NCBI GenBank assembly: GCA_014075255.1
Contig: CP046178.1
Span: 831,616 to 895,615 of the forward strand
Direction of reading: 5' to 3'
Length of the DNA stretch: 64,000 bases
Source of the DNA: Gammaproteobacteria bacterium
Lineage (GTDB): Bacteria; Pseudomonadota; Gammaproteobacteria; UBA4575
Of this stretch, positions 25,888-34,386 are shown one piece after another. The number at the start of each line of letters is the position of its first letter. Within the stretch, counting starts at the first letter, position 1. A program made the translations under genes and the position numbers. Below the pieces are notes generated by a model. That model was not told the DNA's origin, did not search any database, and saw only the letters and a list, made by a program, of their open reading frames with translations.

Positions 25888-27081
25888 TCATTCTTCACCA
25901 AAAAATCGTCTTCGAACCGATTCACCAATTGGTGCCTCTGGTCCTAATCCAAATAAATCTGGCATACGAGAAGGATCTTCACCAATTAAAGGTAATGCTT
26001 GCTCCCTTCGCTCATCAGCGACTTTACCAGTCTCTAGAAATATGCTTCTTAGCCAATCTTCATGTGTACGAATAATCATGAAATCTCGGTTTTGTTCTTT
26101 TGCATATGCATTTCCTGCAACATCCCAATCTTCTATCTCCAAAAGTCGATTACTTAATTGTCGAACACTACGAAGTGTCATTGCCATCCCTTGTCCAAAA
26201 GCTGGATCACAAGTTGAAGCTGCGTCACCTATTAACGCTACTCCATCTTTGTAAGGATGTTCAACCCAGCTATCATCTGATGGAAAACTTGCCAATGGAC
26301 CGATAGCACGTGCATTTGCATATAAGCTTGGCTCACCGCCTGTGCGCATAGACTCTTCAATAAATCTTGGAAGATCATCTGTTTTTTGGAAACGAGGATG
26401 TTTATTACTTGGATAGCCTAGATATGCTCGTACACGGCCATCGCCAATTGACCCTAGAAATGTTTCTTGCCCATTACTCGGATTCATGACTGCATACCAC
26501 ATGTCAGTCGGTAACGGGACATCTTCAAGAAGCACACCGGCAAACATTCTTCTTGGCGGATCACTTATTACATCAAACCTTGCATGTTTTCTTACTATAG
26601 AATTTCGCCCATCCGCTCCTACTACTAAGCGAGCTTGCAGCTCTTGTGTACGACCATTTAGTTTTACGATTACCTTTGGATTGACTTCATTCTGTATTGT
26701 AAGTATTTGTGTTCCACGTTGAACGTCTGCACCCTCTTTTTCTGCTGCGCTAAGCAAGATTTCTTGCATTGCAGGATGATAAAAACTGAAAAGTGGTGAC
26801 TGATGTGGCGTAGTTTCGGGAAAGTTTCTATGCGCAATCTGTTCATTAACCAAATAAATATCCCACCACGGAACTTCAATTCCGCACGAATCACATAGTA
26901 GCTCGTATATTCCGAGTCTTTTTGCTTCAGGTACTCCCCATGCATGCATCCCTTCGCCTCGAATTCGGTCCTTGAATTCGGTAGTACGTTCTAGAATTAA
27001 AACACGCAAACCATGTTTGCTCATTACTTTAGCTAGAGTTGCGCCGCCTAAACCGCCTCCAATTATAATGATGTCGTACAT
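25888..27081 (-). CDS. FAD-dependent monooxygenase (PHBH fold)
   Basis: Flavoprotein of 397 residues. FAD dinucleotide-binding GGGLGGATLAKVMSKHG (8-24) is followed by the Glu of the ribose motif (LILERT), an RGEGMHAWG segment, and the second FAD motif GVALIGDAASTCDPAFGQGMAMTLRSVRQL (about 301-330) containing the GD-x-x-x-x-x-P fingerprint. VVGADGRNSIVRKH (about 160-173) is the PHBH-type DG signature. The substrate is not known; such enzymes hydroxylate or reduce aromatic and lipid substrates. It is the largest gene of the repeat-flanked block, with copy 4 after its stop. Confidence 0.85.
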   Translation of the reverse strand: MYDIIIIGGGLGGATLAKVMSKHGLRVLILERTTEFKDRIRGEGMHAWGVPEAKRLGIYELLCDSCGIEVPWWDIYLVNEQIAHRNFPETTPHQSPLFSFYHPAMQEILLSAAEKEGADVQRGTQILTIQNEVNPKVIVKLNGRTQELQARLVVGADGRNSIVRKHARFDVISDPPRRMFAGVLLEDVPLPTDMWYAVMNPSNGQETFLGSIGDGRVRAYLGYPSNKHPRFQKTDDLPRFIEESMRTGGEPSLYANARAIGPLASFPSDDSWVEHPYKDGVALIGDAASTCDPAFGQGMAMTLRSVRQLSNRLLEIEDWDVAGNAYAKEQNRDFMIIRTHEDWLRSIFLETGKVADERREQALPLIGEDPSRMPDLFGLGPEAPIGESVRRRFFGEE

Positions 27082-27151
27082 GATGCACCTAAAGAACTAT
27101 TCTTATTTCTATTATTAAGTAATTAAATTTTATATTTTAACATATAATTTA

Positions 27152-27185
27152 TAACGTCCGCTTTAGGTCGAAAACGGCCATTTAC
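27152..27185 (-). repeat. Short palindromic repeat, copy 5
   Basis: TAACGTCCGCTTTAGG followed by TCGAAAACGGCCATTTAC. The TAA stop of the GFA gene (27184-27182) begins the repeat on the minus strand. Confidence 0.78.
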
Positions 27186-27562
27186 TCCTCACTTAAATGT
27201 TTCAATTCATGTGCGTGTTGTTCCCAGTTTTTACCATCAAATGGCTCAATAGTAATCCCCATAGGTTGTTTATCTAAACATCGCACATTTATATCAAAAC
27301 CATCAGGATTAGAGCGTGGTATGTAGAATGACTTTATGCCGCATGTTTTACAAAAGAAATGTTTAGCCTCACCCGAATCAAAAGTGTAGGTAGTGAGGTT
27401 GTCTTCCCCTTGCAATAATTTAAACTTTGACTCTGGAACAATAAGATGTAAAAACCCGGACTTTGAGCAAATAGAACAATTACAATCTTGGCATGTAATG
27501 TTTTTGCTTGCCTCTACCTCAAATCTTATAGCCCCGCAGTGGCAACCACCAGAATAAATCAT
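27182..27562 (-). CDS. GFA/CENP-V domain protein
   Basis: Zinc-binding protein of the Gfa (glutathione-dependent formaldehyde-activating) superfamily, 126 residues. The cysteine pattern GGCHCGAIRFEV, CQDCNCSICSKSGF and HFFCKTCGIKSFY is complete. Most members have no known substrate; the formaldehyde name comes from one studied enzyme and should not be carried over as function, even though this genome seems to handle C1 compounds. It is the outermost gene of the repeat block, with its stop codon in repeat copy 5. Confidence 0.9.
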   Translation of the reverse strand: MIYSGGCHCGAIRFEVEASKNITCQDCNCSICSKSGFLHLIVPESKFKLLQGEDNLTTYTFDSGEAKHFFCKTCGIKSFYIPRSNPDGFDINVRCLDKQPMGITIEPFDGKNWEQHAHELKHLSEE

Positions 27563-27640
27563 TGCAACACCATTATTTCAATATTTTTGAATGTGCAATT
27601 GAGACTTTTAGCTAGAAAATCCACATTTACATGCTGGAAG

Positions 27641-27687
27641 TTTCTGAAATAATGCGAGTTATAGAATAATAACTCGCATATCAGAAA
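27641..27687 (-). terminator. Long hairpin after the alpha/beta hydrolase gene
   Basis: ATGCGAGTTAT and ATAACTCGCAT form a perfect 11-bp stem with a 6-base loop. An outer stem TTTCTGA/TCAGAAA extends it across a small bulge. It begins 6 bases beyond the minus-strand hydrolase stop (27693). There is no clear U-tract, so it may be an mRNA 3'-end stabiliser rather than a full terminator. Confidence 0.5.
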
Positions 27688-27692
27688 TAAGT

Positions 27693-28550
27693 TTAAAGGT
27701 TCACGCCATCCCATTCCGTTACAAAGTCATTTATATACTTTGCAACTTCATCCGGGCGATCTTCCTGTACCCAATGACCGGCACGTTCTATGTATTGCAC
27801 CCGTGTTGGACCCGTAATTCTTTCTTTTAGTTTTTCAGCTGCCGAGCATGACATAAAGTTATCCGCCACTCCCCACATCACCATGGTAGGACACGTAATT
27901 TTACTATGATCCACATCAGTATCTGAATTTTGCGGGTCGGCAGAGATACGAATTAAGGACTTAAATCCTGTAATGTCTGGACCACGTCCCCAAAACTGTA
28001 AATAATTTTGTTTGCAGTTTTTATCGGTAAAAGGCGCGCCATCATAGCTACCCATGCGCATCAATGCAGGGAATCCTGCAACCGCCTGTGGCAATGCTTG
28101 CATCAACACTTCATCTGGCGCTCCATCCAATCCAGCCAATGCTTCTACTTCACATACTGGCCATTGATCGAAGCAAACCGGATTAATTAATATGAGACGA
28201 GAAATATAATCGCAATACTTCGTTGCAAATACTTGTGCGACACCGCCACCATGATCGTGAGCTACTAGTATAACTTTGCCTTTTAATCCAAGGCCCTCAA
28301 TAACGCCTTTCACAGCCTCCGCTTGATTCATAAACGAGTGCTTAAATTTATCTAATGGCATATCGGACTGCCCGTAACCCACCATGTCCATGGCAAGGGT
28401 ACGATATTGTGGAAGCTGTGCTTGCACATGTCTCCATAATCTCGCATTCGTAGGAATACCATGCACCATCAGCAACGTGGTATCACCACTACCGCTTTCT
28501 TCGATATTTATATTGATTTTCAACCCATCAACAGTGACTTCTTGCTTCAT
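27693..28550 (-). CDS. Alpha/beta hydrolase (haloalkane dehalogenase/epoxide hydrolase-like)
   Basis: A protein of 285 residues starting MKQEVTVDGLKIN at the ATG at 28550, which has a GGAGAAG ribosome-binding site; a longer frame from 28625 runs into the terminator and is rejected. Oxyanion motif VHGIPTNARLW, nucleophile elbow VAHDHGGGVAQ (an Asp nucleophile, as in haloalkane dehalogenases and epoxide hydrolases), acid in MVMWGVADNFM and catalytic His in RAGHWVQEDRPDEVAKYI are all visible. The Asp nucleophile rules out a simple esterase. The substrate is unknown. Confidence 0.85.
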   Translation of the reverse strand: MKQEVTVDGLKININIEESGSGDTTLLMVHGIPTNARLWRHVQAQLPQYRTLAMDMVGYGQSDMPLDKFKHSFMNQAEAVKGVIEGLGLKGKVILVAHDHGGGVAQVFATKYCDYISRLILINPVCFDQWPVCEVEALAGLDGAPDEVLMQALPQAVAGFPALMRMGSYDGAPFTDKNCKQNYLQFWGRGPDITGFKSLIRISADPQNSDTDVDHSKITCPTMVMWGVADNFMSCSAAEKLKERITGPTRVQYIERAGHWVQEDRPDEVAKYINDFVTEWDGVNL

Positions 28551-28623
28551 AACTTCTCCATACTTTCTATTTTTTATAGGATTTATAATAGTCTTATTGA
28601 GTAGCCAGGAATATAGCGGACAC

Positions 28624-28652
28624 AAAAAAGCCCGCTTGTTGCGGGCTTTTTT
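28624..28652. terminator. Bidirectional rho-independent terminator
   Basis: AAAAAAGCCCGC, loop TTGTT, GCGGGCTTTTTT: a perfect stem with A6 before and T6 after, so it can act on both strands. It lies 32 bases beyond the stop of the IscR-like gene and ends that minus-strand transcript before the hydrolase gene. Confidence 0.93.
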
Positions 28653-28683
28653 GAATAATAGCTGTAAAAACCAACTAGTTTAT

Positions 28684-29157
28684 TTAAGCTGCAGTCCTTT
28701 TCGGGAACATATGGCTTCTGTTGCCACCTGTAGCTTGTTGTCTAAGCGCTTGATACTCAGGTTTCTGTGTAAACTCACCTAGAGAAACACCGTCTAAGTA
28801 ATTGTAAATCTTAGTACTTAGCTCGTCCCAAATATGATGAGTAATGCAACGATCATCAAACTGAACGGAAAGCTCTGTATGCTCTTGTTGAGGTTGTACG
28901 TTTTCGTCAATTGAACTGATTACTTGAGCAACCGAAATTTCGCTTGGCGATCTTGATAAGCGATATCCGCCACCTGGGCCACGTACACCTATTACCAAAC
29001 CACTTTTACGTAATTTAGCGAATAACTGTTCTAAATAAGATAAAGAAATACCTTGGCACTGTGAAATATCTGCCAGTGTTACGGGCTTATAGTTATCATT
29101 TATTGCTAAGTCCATCATTGCAGTAATTGCATGACGCGCTTTTGTTGAGAGTTTCAT
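28684..29157 (-). CDS. Rrf2/IscR-like transcription regulator lacking two cluster cysteines
   Basis: A protein of 157 residues, with start at the ATG at 29157 behind GAAGG; an in-frame GTG three codons earlier is less likely. The N-terminal winged helix KLSTKARHAITAMMDLAIN, LADISQCQGISLSYLEQLFAKLRKSGLV and VRGPGGGYRLSRSPSEISVAQVISSIDENV is very close to Escherichia coli IscR. IscR holds [2Fe-2S] with three cysteines and one His in CxxxxxC...KCLTH. Here the region reads QPQQEHTELSVQFDDRCITHH: only the third Cys and the His remain. The protein should therefore not bind the cluster in the IscR way. No isc genes are adjacent; it stands alone. Confidence 0.88.
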   Translation of the reverse strand: MKLSTKARHAITAMMDLAINDNYKPVTLADISQCQGISLSYLEQLFAKLRKSGLVIGVRGPGGGYRLSRSPSEISVAQVISSIDENVQPQQEHTELSVQFDDRCITHHIWDELSTKIYNYLDGVSLGEFTQKPEYQALRQQATGGNRSHMFPKRTAA

Positions 29158-29327
29158 ATCCTTCACCTTCTACCTTGAATGGCATAAATTTGGTTTAGCG
29201 AACCAAAACCACTAATCTTGCGGTTATTTTAACACCAACTAGTGTATTGAAAATGTCGACTGAACCAAATTCTGAGAATTATTATTATTCTTAAATATCA
29301 ACAAGTTACAACATAATGATAATTTGT

Positions 29328-29885
29328 TCACTCAATTATAGTACTGGAACTAGCCTTATCCTGCAATGGTATTTCGACATTTTTGGTGATTAGTTGGTTT
29401 TGGCCAGACGTAGCCCCGACCTGAAAGCTATGACCTTGACGGTCACAGTAAGAAAGCCATTTATATAGAAAGCGGTTCATTCTCCAGCGCTTTAGAAGTG
29501 TTGGGTCCACTTTATGGTTGAAGGCATGGAAATTAGGGTCTCGACGCTTATAGGCCTGACTCATGACCTCAGCCTGTAAGGCGTCATAATAGATTCTTAG
29601 CTTTAAATTTGGATAAGCTAGAAAGCCTTCTTCGGCATCTGAAAAATAATAGGTTAAGGCAATGGTTGCGGTATATTTGGTCTGTTCCAAGACCTGGAGG
29701 TATAGATCCATACCATGGTCGACTCTAGATACAGCAACCGCTGGCATACTGTCTTTATCGCCAAGTAGTTTACGTAAGCGAATATAGTTACCCTCATACA
29801 TCTCCATCAGCCCAGAAAATGAATTAGGCAATGGTGCTACCAAACTATTTCTTGGCATACGTCCTTGTCGAAGGGTTTGCATCAT
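29328..29885 (-). CDS. DUF1249 family protein (YqiB-like)
   Basis: A protein of 185 residues, soluble, with conserved segments FSGLMEMYEGNYIRLRKLLGD, LYLQVLEQTKYTATIALTYYF, YPNLKLRIYYDALQAEVMSQAYKR and LKRWRMNRFLYKWLSYCDRQGHSF. These match the DUF1249/YqiB family that in Escherichia coli sits near parE and nudF. No biochemical role is established. It starts at 29885 (a preceding TTG is ignored) and is transcribed away from the sdh operon's end. Confidence 0.88.
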   Translation of the reverse strand: MMQTLRQGRMPRNSLVAPLPNSFSGLMEMYEGNYIRLRKLLGDKDSMPAVAVSRVDHGMDLYLQVLEQTKYTATIALTYYFSDAEEGFLAYPNLKLRIYYDALQAEVMSQAYKRRDPNFHAFNHKVDPTLLKRWRMNRFLYKWLSYCDRQGHSFQVGATSGQNQLITKNVEIPLQDKASSSTIIE

Positions 29886-29951
29886 CAATCTATTGTGGCA
29901 TTTGTATCCACTACCTCATTAAATAATCTATTAAAATAGTTACAACAAGTT

Positions 29952-29975
29952 CTATGCAAAAATAGTTTTGCATAG
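29952..29975. repeat. Perfect inverted repeat downstream of ygfX
   Basis: CTATGCAAAA, loop ATAG, TTTTGCATAG: a perfect 10-bp stem, 52 bases beyond the end of the sdh-sdhE-ygfX transcript unit and upstream of the DUF1249 gene. It is AT-rich and lacks a U-tract, so it could be a weak terminator or a protein-binding palindrome. Confidence 0.5.
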
Positions 29976-30026
29976 TTTGAAGTCTCTCACAAAGTTACAA
30001 ATGTGTGAAATATGTTTTACTTATCG

Positions 30027-30458
30027 TTACTTATTAAAGGATCGAAGGTATAAGCGTAAAGCGTATAATTGTTCTTGACTCATTGAATCTTTTGCGATAG
30101 TTGCTTTAAACTTCTTTGTATTATTCTGCAACAATAATACTGCAAAATAATTAAACAACCACTCCGCTGAAATTAATTTTGCCTGAAGCACTTTGCCATT
30201 TTTTAATTCAATTTGGCATTTATTATTACTTGAACATCTAAGTTTATAAATTGAATTCTCTGATTTTAACAGCGCGTATTGCTTAATTGTATAAATAGCC
30301 ATTATCAAAACTATAAATACTAAAACTACCTTAAACAAAACAGACAAAGATAAAAACAAAATAGAAATAAGTGCTATAAGATAAAGCAAACTTAAGCTTA
30401 AAAGCAAAACTTTAGAAGGTTTCAGTATGATACTGAAATTATCGATAGATGTGTTCAA
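30027..30458 (-). CDS. ygfX: YgfX/CptA family membrane protein
   Basis: A protein of 143 residues with two closely spaced membrane helices (about 17-37 and 40-60), then a cytoplasmic beta-rich domain (YKLRCSSNNKCQIELKNGKVLQAKLISAEWLFNYFAVLLLQ). This is the layout of YgfX (CptA), which partners SdhE (CptB/YgfY). It overlaps sdhE by 20 bases, the usual arrangement. Proposed roles in other bacteria include interaction with cytoskeletal proteins or support of flavinylation; neither can be tested here. Confidence 0.82.
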   Translation of the reverse strand: MNTSIDNFSIILKPSKVLLLSLSLLYLIALISILFLSLSVLFKVVLVFIVLIMAIYTIKQYALLKSENSIYKLRCSSNNKCQIELKNGKVLQAKLISAEWLFNYFAVLLLQNNTKKFKATIAKDSMSQEQLYALRLYLRSFNK

Positions 30459-30669
30459 TCACGTTATTAATATTTTGATCTTCAGACAATTGTCGACCGA
30501 CAAGAAGATCATATAGCTCAGGATCCTGCATATCTAACATGCGCTCAAAAGCATGTTGCAAGTCTCCACTAGCGGTTTGGTAGTAGTTATTTAGAAATCG
30601 TTGCATCAAAACATCCAGCTCTTTTGTGCCTCTACAACATCTCCAAGCTAGCTTTTGCAGATTTTCCAC
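30439..30669 (-). CDS. sdhE: FAD assembly factor SdhE
   Basis: Small helical protein (76 residues) that helps attach FAD covalently to SdhA. The motif RGTKELD (14-20) contains the conserved Arg-Gly of the family, preceded by KLAWRCC and followed by MLDMQDPELYDLLVG. It starts 18 bases after sdhB in the sdh operon and overlaps ygfX. Confidence 0.95.
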   Translation of the reverse strand: MENLQKLAWRCCRGTKELDVLMQRFLNNYYQTASGDLQHAFERMLDMQDPELYDLLVGRQLSEDQNINNVIEHIYR

Positions 30670-30687
30670 TTAGGAATAATTAGTTGT

Positions 30688-31470
30688 TTAGCCGCGTCGC
30701 TCTACAATTAGCTTTTTAATTTCAGCAATGGCCCTAGCAGGATTCAATCCTTTTGGACATGTGTTAGTGCAGTTCATAATAGTATGACAACGATATAACT
30801 TGAATGGATCTTCTAGTTCATCTAATCGTTCACCTGTCGCCTCATCTCTACTGTCTGCAATCCATCTATAAGCTTGTAATAATGTTGCAGGACCTAGATA
30901 ACGATCACTGTTCCACCAATAACTAGGGCAACTTGTAGAACAACATGCGCAAAGAATGCATTCTTCCAAGCCTTCAAGCTTTTCTCGGTCTTCTTTAGAT
31001 TGCAAACGCTCTCGATCTGGTGGGGGCGGTGAATCAGATTGCATCCATGGCTTAACTGATGCGTATTGAGCATAGAAGTTTGTCATATCAGCCACTAAAT
31101 CTTTAACTACTGGCATATGAGGTAATGGGTAGATTTTCAAATCACCTTTATAGTCATCTACAGCTTTTGTACAAGCCAGTGTATTTGAACCATTAATATT
31201 CATTGAACAAGAACCGCATATACCTTCACGACATGATCTTCTAAAACTTAAAGTTGGATCAATCTCATTTTTTATCTTAATGAGAATATCCAAAATCATC
31301 GGGCCACATTCGTCCATATCCACTTCATAGATATCGGTACGCGGATTTTCACCTGCCTCAGGCTCAAAACGATAGACCGTTACTTTCTTGATATTTTTAC
31401 TGCCGGTTGTGCATTTAAACGTTTTACCAGGTTTAACAACCGAATTTGCAGGAAGTGTAAATTGCGCCAT
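30688..31470 (-). CDS. sdhB: Succinate dehydrogenase iron-sulfur subunit
   Basis: Electron-transfer subunit of respiratory complex II. The three clusters are served by [21 protein letters not shown] (2Fe-2S), [12 protein letters not shown] (4Fe-4S) and [17 protein letters not shown] (3Fe-4S). The 260 residues are slightly longer than Escherichia coli SdhB, with an insert [20 protein letters not shown] of the kind seen in the Rickettsia/mitochondrial type. It lies between sdhA (27-base gap) and sdhE. Confidence 0.98.
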   Translation of the reverse strand: MAQFTLPANSVVKPGKTFKCTTGSKNIKKVTVYRFEPEAGENPRTDIYEVDMDECGPMILDILIKIKNEIDPTLSFRRSCREGICGSCSMNINGSNTLACTKAVDDYKGDLKIYPLPHMPVVKDLVADMTNFYAQYASVKPWMQSDSPPPPDRERLQSKEDREKLEGLEECILCACCSTSCPSYWWNSDRYLGPATLLQAYRWIADSRDEATGERLDELEDPFKLYRCHTIMNCTNTCPKGLNPARAIAEIKKLIVERRG

Positions 31471-31497
31471 AGTGGAATCTCTCTAATACGCCCTTAA

Positions 31498-33288
31498 TTA
31501 ATATACGCGTGGTTTAGGTGGAACAACTTCAACATCGTCAGTTTGTGTATACATGTGTACCGGACGATAGTCTATTGTAACGTTGCCTTTTTCATCTACC
31601 GAAACCAAAGAATGCTTCATCCAATTATCATCATCACGATCAGGATAATCATCGCGCGCTTGTGCTCCACGACTCTCGGTACGATTCAACGCAGATTGCG
31701 CAGTGGCCAATGCTTGTGGCATTAAGTTGGTAAGCTCTAATGTCTCAACCAGATCTGTATTCCAAATCATTGAGCGGTCAGTAACTTTTAAATCATCCAT
31801 TTGATCATTTAAGGCTCTCAGTTTATCTAAGCCTTTTTGTATTGAGTCACCTGTTCTAAACACTGCAGCATGATTTTGCATAGTCTTTTGCATTTCCATG
31901 CGTAGGTCTGCTGTAGACACACTACCATTGGCATGCCGTAGCTTATCGAATCGATCTAATACTTTATCTACCGCACCATTCTTTAAATCGCTATGCGGTT
32001 GCTTTGGCTTAACCAATTCTGCTGCGCGTATTGCAGCCGCTCTTCCAAATACAATCAAGTCTAGTAATGAATTTGAACCTAAACGATTTGCACCATGCAC
32101 AGATACACATGCAGCCTCACCAATTGCCATCAATCCAGGAATTACGGTATCGGGGTCTCCATCTTTAAGTGTGACCACTTCACCTTGATAGTTAGTTGGG
32201 ATACCGCCCATGTTGTAATGCACAGTAGGAATCACGGGAATTGGCGCTTTAGTGACATCTACTCCTGCAAATATTCTTGCCGACTCTGCAATACCAGGTA
32301 ACTTCTCATTAATAACGTCTGCACCTAAATGTTCTAAATGAAGATGAATATGATCATTTTCTTCACCGATACCGCGACCTTCATTAATCTCAACCGTCAT
32401 GGAGCGGCTCACCACATCACGAGAAGCCAAATCTTTTGCGTTAGGAGCATAACGCTCCATAAAACGATCTCCTTCAGAGTTTGTTAAGTAACCACCCTCT
32501 CCACGCACACCTTCAGTAATTAAGCAGCCTGCTCCATAAATTCCGGTTGGGTGAAACTGCACAAATTCCATGTCTTGAAGCGGCAATCCGGCACGTAACA
32601 CCATGGCATTTCCATCTCCTGTGCAAGTGTGTGCTGAAGTACAAGAGAAATAAGTCCGACCGTAACCACCCGTAGCGAGTAACACCATGTGAGCACGGTA
32701 AATATGTAAATCACCTGTAGCTAAATCCCACGCCATAACACCTTTACAAGTGCCATCATCATCCATTAGCAAATCAGTCGCAAAATACTCAATAAAAAAT
32801 TCCGCATTGTGCTTTAAAGACTGCTGATAAAGAGTATGCAAAATCGCATGACCTGTTCGATCCGCTGCAGCACAAGTGCGCTGCGCAATACCTTCACCAT
32901 AGTGCGTGGTCATTCCACCAAACGGCCGCTGATAAATTTTACCTGCGTCAGTTCTAGAAAACGGAACGCCGTAATGCTCAAGCTCCACAACCGCAGGAAT
33001 GGCCTCGCGACACATATATTCAATTGCATCTTGATCGCCCAGCCAATCAGAACCTTTAACCGTGTCATACATATGCCAGCGCCAATCATCATCACCCATA
33101 TTGCCTAAGGCTGCACTCATTCCACCTTGTGCCGCCACGGTATGACTGCGTGTTGGAAACACTTTTGTAATGCACGCAGTAGATAGACCACTCACTGCCA
33201 TACCTAAAGTTGCGCGCAAACCTGCTCCGCCAGCACCTACCACCACAACATCGTAGGCATGCTCAATTACATTGTAAGCTTTACTCAT
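31498..33288 (-). CDS. sdhA: Succinate dehydrogenase flavoprotein subunit
   Basis: Catalytic subunit of complex II that oxidises succinate to fumarate. The Rossmann motif [17 protein letters not shown] (15-31) and the [10 protein letters not shown] stretch with covalent-FAD His49 are present. The active-site region includes [29 protein letters not shown] and [22 protein letters not shown]. The 596 residues are normal. It forms an operon with sdhC, sdhD (13-base gap) and sdhB. Confidence 0.98.
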   Translation of the reverse strand: MSKAYNVIEHAYDVVVVGAGGAGLRATLGMAVSGLSTACITKVFPTRSHTVAAQGGMSAALGNMGDDDWRWHMYDTVKGSDWLGDQDAIEYMCREAIPAVVELEHYGVPFSRTDAGKIYQRPFGGMTTHYGEGIAQRTCAAADRTGHAILHTLYQQSLKHNAEFFIEYFATDLLMDDDGTCKGVMAWDLATGDLHIYRAHMVLLATGGYGRTYFSCTSAHTCTGDGNAMVLRAGLPLQDMEFVQFHPTGIYGAGCLITEGVRGEGGYLTNSEGDRFMERYAPNAKDLASRDVVSRSMTVEINEGRGIGEENDHIHLHLEHLGADVINEKLPGIAESARIFAGVDVTKAPIPVIPTVHYNMGGIPTNYQGEVVTLKDGDPDTVIPGLMAIGEAACVSVHGANRLGSNSLLDLIVFGRAAAIRAAELVKPKQPHSDLKNGAVDKVLDRFDKLRHANGSVSTADLRMEMQKTMQNHAAVFRTGDSIQKGLDKLRALNDQMDDLKVTDRSMIWNTDLVETLELTNLMPQALATAQSALNRTESRGAQARDDYPDRDDDNWMKHSLVSVDEKGNVTIDYRPVHMYTQTDDVEVVPPKPRVY

Positions 33289-33301
33289 AAGTTAAATATT
33301 T

Positions 33302-33673
33302 TTATAAAAAGATTTTTAGCAATGCAACAATTCCTGCTACTGCTAATGCGATGCAAAGAAAATTAATTAGAATTATTGTGACTACTTTTAACCAGCCGTG
33401 CACATAGTCCTCTACAATTACTTGTAGACCAAGCTGCGTGTGGTAAAAGGTTGCTGCAACAAACAAAATAAGTAAAACGGCTACATAGGGTGTTTGCAAC
33501 CAAGCGACTACGGTTTCATAGCTGGCATCACCTAACATCGCTACAGCAAAAGCCATCCAAATTGCTAGTGGGATTAGCGCTATTGCCGTTAGTCTTTGCA
33601 GCCACCAATGACTAGCACCTTCTTTAGCTGACCCTAGACCTTTTGCTTGTGATAATGGTGTTCGTAATGACAT
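33302..33673 (-). CDS. sdhD: Succinate dehydrogenase membrane anchor SdhD
   Basis: Three-helix anchor subunit of complex II, 123 residues. The quinone/haem region is [20 protein letters not shown]; His78 and Asp89-Tyr90 stand in the same spacing as His71 and Asp82-Tyr83 of Escherichia coli SdhD. The N-terminal [20 protein letters not shown] is typical. It is located between sdhC (37-base gap) and sdhA. Confidence 0.95.
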   Translation of the reverse strand: MSLRTPLSQAKGLGSAKEGASHWWLQRLTAIALIPLAIWMAFAVAMLGDASYETVVAWLQTPYVAVLLILFVAATFYHTQLGLQVIVEDYVHGWLKVVTIILINFLCIALAVAGIVALLKIFL

Positions 33674-33710
33674 AAATACTCTAGTTTAATTTTTCTCGAT
33701 TATAAAATGG

Positions 33711-34103
33711 TTATACGTTCGTGCAGTAATAAGCTGCACCCCATACGGCGAAGGTAAGTATAAAACTAGCAATAATTACCCATACACCCGACTTGGTTGT
33801 CGTACTTTTCTCAAAGCCATAGCCCGCATCCCAAAACAAATGACGAATGCCATTAAAGAGATGCAAAAAAAGTGCAAAGGTCCAAAGAAAAAGAAATGCT
33901 TTACCCACTTTATTGGTGAGAATTCCTTGTATCCACTCATAACATTCTGGATCAGCAGCAATAGCAACGAATATTGCAACCATTAGCGCAGCACCTATAG
34001 CAAGTGCAACACCAGTGATACGATGCAAAATTGAGATCGCCATGGCTAAAGGCCACTTATATATCTGCAAATGTGGCGATAATGGCCGCTCAAAGTTAGC
34101 CAT
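33711..34103 (-). CDS. sdhC: Succinate dehydrogenase cytochrome b556 subunit SdhC
   Basis: Three-helix haem b anchor of complex II (130 residues) and first gene of the sdh operon. RPLSPHLQIYKWPLAMAISILHRITG is the family signature. His81 and His88 in HLFNGIRHLFWDAG reproduce the HxxxGxxH motif, of which the first His is the haem ligand in Escherichia coli. A GAGGAG-like SD lies before the ATG at 34103. The 283 bases upstream, shared with divergent ygfZ, must hold the sdh promoter. Confidence 0.96.
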   Translation of the reverse strand: MANFERPLSPHLQIYKWPLAMAISILHRITGVALAIGAALMVAIFVAIAADPECYEWIQGILTNKVGKAFLFLWTFALFLHLFNGIRHLFWDAGYGFEKSTTTKSGVWVIIASFILTFAVWGAAYYCTNV

Positions 34104-34386
34104 ATAACTCCTCTTTAGAATGTTAGTGATGTATGCCTCTACCTAATATTACTCGTAGGTAAAATAACCGTTGCAGTATAGAGGCAATTAAATCGATTTA
34201 TTATGGTCTGAATACTACCCGATTGATGACCGATATTGAACATATCTCTAAAGAAATGCGAATAATTACAATCGCTTAAATGATTTTAATCCTTTGTTTT
34301 ATGCTAGATTTAACCCTATAGCAGAGCAACTAATACAAATATATGTACGATTATTTTTAGTTTGACTACATTTTAAACAATTTAAT

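Noticed and set aside
25713-25947. Short frames crossing repeat copy 4, on both strands
   Set aside because: They also contain translated repeat (RWPKADI or SAFGHRR) and shadow the FAD monooxygenase and DUF6122 genes.
24396-27185. A classical integron cassette array
   Set aside because: The repeats are only about 33 bases, lack the R-box (RYYYAAC/GTTRRRY) architecture of attC, and no tyrosine integrase is in the window. The cassette idea is kept only as an analogy.
24396-27185. CRISPR array
   Set aside because: Repeats are diverged, separated by full genes, and not evenly spaced; no cas genes.
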